A DNA stretch of 64,000 bases, taken from NCBI GenBank assembly GCA_956465555.1, contig OY101119.1, forward strand, positions 1,116,001 to 1,180,000, given 5' to 3'. Source of the stretch: Nitzschia sp. pyKryTriq1 (taxonomy: Eukaryota > Bacillariophyta > Bacillariophyceae > Bacillariales > Bacillariaceae). Shown in pieces: positions 62,543-64,000 of this stretch. Positions within the stretch are counted from its first letter, which is position 1, and the number at the start of each line of letters is the position of its first letter. The notes under the pieces are model-generated. The model did not search any database. It had not been told where the DNA came from and saw only the letters and a program-made list of their open reading frames with translations. The translations under genes were made by a program, and so were the position numbers.

Positions 62543-64000
62543 ATGTCCACTACTGCTGCTGCTGCTGTTGGTACCAATACAGCTGGATCGTCGGGCGCCA
62601 CTGCCTCCCAAGCTTGGGCGATTTTGAAACGTCATGCCAGAGACGAAATCACGCATCTTCGATTGCTGGAATTGTGCCGTGACAATGATCGCGTTTCCAA
62701 CATGGTGACCGTGTACAATTCTAGTACTAGTCGTACTGACAGCAACGACGATCAACAACAGCAACAGCAACAGCAACACATGATGATGGTGGATCTCTCG
62801 AGGCAACGAATGACGTTGGAAACGCTCAATCACCTGCTGCGACTGGCGCGGGCTCGGAATATCAAAGACTTTATTACTCGTTTGGCGTGGGGACCGGGCA
62901 ATGATCCGAATCATCCAATCGTTCCAAAACGAGTTCGGACGGCAGCAATGAAGAATCATCATCATCGTCAACAAGATGAAGCCGATCAAGGGGCTAGTCG
63001 AATTCCATCATCATCATCGTCATCAGGTTCTGCGATTCCTTCGTATCACTTGTGCTTGCGGGCTCCCAAGGGATCGGAAATGTTGCTGCAGGACGGAACG
63101 AATGCTACCACAAGTATTCACAGTGAGTGGGATCGAATTCAAAGAGTATCGGAAAGTCTACGACGAGGGAAATTACCAGGTGTGACGGGACAGATGATTC
63201 GGGATGTGGTGGTGATAGGACAAGGGGTATCGATCATGGCCTTGCGATTCGTCTATTTAGCGCTGTGCAAAGATGAACAGGCAACAATTGGACGGAGAGC
63301 TGGCATGACTGATGCACGACGCATGCAGGCTGCTGGACAACGTCGGATCAAATTTGTGACTTCGGTGGATCCAGTGAGAGTGGCTGGAGTCGTAGCAGAT
63401 TCGGATGCGGCCACGACATTGGTAGTAACCATCGCCTTCACCGGTAAAGAAGAAACCATGATTGCCACAGGACTGCTTCAGTCTTGGCTCTTTCAATCGT
63501 TAGGCGTCCTTCAGGGACGCCGTCCTGCCGATCAAGTTCTCTCGAAACACATGGTCTTTATTACGGGCAACGAACGTCTTGGGGTCCAACGGAAACCGGA
63601 AACGATATTTGTGCTTCCTGATCACTCTCGATCAGAGCCATTTTCCACATTCACCGCCACGACTCTGTTCCCCCTGGCGTTTGTGTTTGGATGGTCCATT
63701 GTCGAAAAATTTATACACGGGGCCCACGATATGGACACTCATTTCGTCGAAACCAATCCTCGACATAATCTACCAGTGCTGTTGGCCTTGACGGATGTGT
63801 GGAATGAAGCATTTTTACAGTCGAACGGACGCGTCGTCACGCCTTTTACAGAGGCCTTTGCGGCCTATCCCGCGTTTTGTGCCGCTCTAGAATCCCAAAC
63901 ATGTGGGAATACCTCTGGAGCTGCCATGGCAGTGGTTGGCTCTCGTGTTGTGGATGGGGGCTTGCACCATGCTTACGATCGGTCCCTCTACCAGTCGCGA
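62543..64000 (+). CDS. Glucose-6-phosphate-isomerase-like protein (partial at right edge)
   Basis: Open from ATG 62543 to the window end, 486 codons, with no stop. An Ala/Thr-rich start leads into a helical domain (AWAILKRHARDEITHLRLLE), an inserted Gln run (residues about 73-79), then LSRQRMTLETLNHLLRLA. The SIS-type core is recognisable: RDVVVIGQGVSIMALRFVYL, FVTSVDPVRVAGVV, a TLVVTIAFTGKEETMIATGL block, then GAHDMDTHF, LPVLLALTDVW and QSNGRVVTPF. These follow the order of phosphoglucose isomerase, which interconverts glucose- and fructose-6-phosphate. The key family signatures are altered: GIGGS-x-LG reads GQGVSIMAL, GGRFS is absent, and GEPGTNGQH is not seen where VVDGGLHHAYDRSLYQ lies. 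It may be a non-catalytic paralogue or an unusual isomerase. No plastid presequence is seen. Confidence 0.75.
   Translation, partial: MSTTAAAAVGTNTAGSSGATASQAWAILKRHARDEITHLRLLELCRDNDRVSNMVTVYNSSTSRTDSNDDQQQQQQQQHMMMVDLSRQRMTLETLNHLLRLARARNIKDFITRLAWGPGNDPNHPIVPKRVRTAAMKNHHHRQQDEADQGASRIPSSSSSSGSAIPSYHLCLRAPKGSEMLLQDGTNATTSIHSEWDRIQRVSESLRRGKLPGVTGQMIRDVVVIGQGVSIMALRFVYLALCKDEQATIGRRAGMTDARRMQAAGQRRIKFVTSVDPVRVAGVVADSDAATTLVVTIAFTGKEETMIATGLLQSWLFQSLGVLQGRRPADQVLSKHMVFITGNERLGVQRKPETIFVLPDHSRSEPFSTFTATTLFPLAFVFGWSIVEKFIHGAHDMDTHFVETNPRHNLPVLLALTDVWNEAFLQSNGRVVTPFTEAFAAYPAFCAALESQTCGNTSGAAMAVVGSRVVDGGLHHAYDRSLYQSR

Noticed and set aside
1-64000. tRNA, rRNA, CRISPR or retroelement features
   Set aside because: No B-box-like tRNA core in intergenic DNA, no direct-repeat array, and no reverse transcriptase, integrase or capsid motifs in any frame read.

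Overview
The window reads as nuclear DNA of a diatom, probably a raphid pennate; that placement is inference. Three things point there. Genes are compact, with short GT-AG introns (about 73-356 nt, mostly 75-125). Several proteins start with a signal peptide followed by a Phe at the predicted cleavage site, as in diatom plastid presequences (a PsbP-like protein, triosephosphate isomerase, an unknown membrane protein at 49189). Many short orphan genes share motifs only with each other. About 33 protein genes are supported; 14 of them are assembled here across introns, including exons too short to stand out (24 nt at 21714-21737, 26 nt at 53135-53160, 45 nt at 52448-52492).

Layout. 1-5.6 kb: the 3' end of an unknown gene, an F-box/MYND protein, a lumenal PsbP-like protein and a branched-chain aminotransferase. 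6.3-15.3 kb: one giant five-exon gene, best read as an SZT2-like KICSTOR subunit. 16-34 kb: a looser region with four divergent members of an orphan 'RGLE' family (16064, 25769, 28236, 33099), between them a LYAR-type nucleolar protein, a FAM192A/PIP30-like protein, a membrane protein, an MGC-start glycine-rich protein, a phytyl-ester-synthase-like acyltransferase, DPH5 and a TLDc protein. 34.5-48.7 kb: rhomboid, ZNHIT2-like, a four-TM protein, a nucleostemin-family GTPase, a sulfotransferase and an INTS7-like protein. 49-64 kb: two plastid-directed proteins, a small membrane protein, a glutathione transferase, PRPF31, a PPR-like protein, WDR12/YTM1, a Vti1-like SNARE without a visible membrane anchor, and a glucose-6-phosphate-isomerase-like protein that runs off the right edge.

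The gene set is mostly housekeeping: ribosome assembly (LYAR, nucleostemin-like, YTM1), splicing and RNA processing (PRPF31, INTS7-like), translation factor modification (DPH5), plastid metabolism, and nutrient signalling (SZT2-like). There is no operon logic. Genes are often tail to tail with 28-320 bp between stops.

Intergenic DNA carries a recurring signature: islands of 40-125 bp built from overlapping palindromic GTAC words (GGTACC, ACCGGT, GTACAGTAC), at least ten in the window and none inside a called exon. One island surrounds a 178-bp element with long terminal inverted repeats that looks like a MITE, and a second 131-bp inverted-repeat unit lies 340 bp further on. I saw no rRNA, tRNA, CRISPR array, retrovirus-like or capsid-bearing element.
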